From Actinomycetota bacterium (GTDB taxonomy: Bacteria > Actinomycetota > Actinomycetes > Nanopelagicales > Nanopelagicaceae): 5,721 bases of DNA. Below are positions 5,503 through 5,721 of this stretch, in pieces. The DNA lies in NCBI GenBank assembly GCA_026392815.1, contig JAPLBI010000142.1:1-5721 (forward strand), in the 5' to 3' direction. The notes under the pieces were generated by a model, which was given only the letters and a program-made list of their open reading frames with translations, was not told where the DNA came from and did no database searches. A program made the translations under genes and the position numbers. Positions within the stretch are counted from its first letter, which is position 1. Each line of letters begins with the position of its first letter.

Positions 5503-5721
5503 TTACCTGCGTGGGCTCAAGATTGCGCTTTTGCCTCTAAAGCGCTCGAGGATGCGGTCATAATTCTTCTTTGATTGAACTTCCCGAAATTCTTCTTCGG
5601 TGTCGTAATAACCATGATGGCGCGCTTGTTCAAGCGGTAGATCCATCTGCAAGAGACGACCGTTGGCATGGCGTAGGCGTAGTGAAAATTCGATATCAGC
5701 GTTGCGATAATAAATAGCGCG
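5503..5721 (-). CDS. Unrecognised protein, C-terminal 72 residues only
   Basis: An open frame enters from the right edge and ends with TAA at 5503-5505, nine bases upstream of the murB start, so the two are probably cotranscribed. The visible part is polar and rich in Arg and Tyr, with segments RAIYYRNADIEFSLRL, HANGRLLQMDLPLEQARHHG and GYYDTEEEFREVQSKKNYD, and a basic end RFRGKSAILSPRR. No membrane span or catalytic motif that I recognise is visible. I cannot name a family; it does not look like the MaoC dehydratases or adenosine deaminase sometimes found near murB in other actinobacteria. Codon use resembles the neighbours and the frame is clean to the edge, which supports a real gene. Confidence 0.65.
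   Translation of the reverse strand, partial: RAIYYRNADIEFSLRLRHANGRLLQMDLPLEQARHHGYYDTEEEFREVQSKKNYDRILERFRGKSAILSPRR

Noticed and set aside
5338..5574. Plus-strand 78-residue open frame across the murB start
   Set aside because: The minus strand here holds the clear MurB N-terminus and the end of the upstream gene. No ribosome binding site or family match supports the plus-strand frame.
1..5721. CRISPR array, insertion sequence or defence system
   Set aside because: No spaced direct repeats, terminal inverted repeats with transposase, or effector genes are visible in any frame.

Overview
The window is the secE-nusG-rplK-rplA-rplJ ribosomal/transcription locus of a small-genome, moderate-GC actinobacterium, with the flanking genes that actinobacteria keep beside it (tRNA-Trp, an aspC-type aminotransferase, murB). 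Gene order, the long acidic NusG N-terminus and the close match of L1, L11, NusG and AspC to actinobacterial family sequences as I remember them support Actinomycetota. The base composition looks near 45-48 % GC (estimated by eye). With the compact spacing and the Ala/Glu-rich L10 tail, this fits freshwater acI-type Nanopelagicales, but that placement is inference.

Layout. 1-620 (-): rplJ, running off the left edge before its stop. 621-950: untranslated leader of rplJ with an L10-leader-like element, a clear intrinsic attenuator (661-697) and a long stem (879-942) just after rplA. 951-1655 (-): rplA, intact. 1656-1758: short spacer with three hairpins. 1759-2880 (-): one continuous frame carrying nearly all of NusG joined to L11 lacking its start. 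2889-3113 (-): secE. 3200-3273 (-): tRNA-Trp(CCA). 3274-3397: divergent intergenic region. 3398-4575 (+): aspC-type aminotransferase broken by a frameshift. 4562-5493 (-): murB broken by a frameshift with loss of part of the FAD-binding domain. 5503-5721 (-): C-terminal end of an unrecognised protein cut by the right edge.

How the genes work together. SecE anchors the protein-export channel, NusG couples transcription to translation, and L11, L1 and L10 form the ribosomal stalk base, L1 arm and stalk. tRNA-Trp, secE, nusG, rplK and rplA look like one leftward unit. rplJ follows behind an attenuator that probably lets L10 control its own supply. aspC is transcribed the other way from the short divergent region, and murB (peptidoglycan precursor synthesis) converges on it.

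Main oddity. Within about 3.3 kb, three conserved housekeeping genes each carry a short internal loss (nusG/rplK junction, aspC, murB) and nusG also carries an exact 12-bp tandem duplication. rplA, secE, the tRNA and rplJ as far as seen are undamaged. I see no novel defence or mobile system. The clustered small indels are the thing to check, and assembly or amplification error is my leading explanation.
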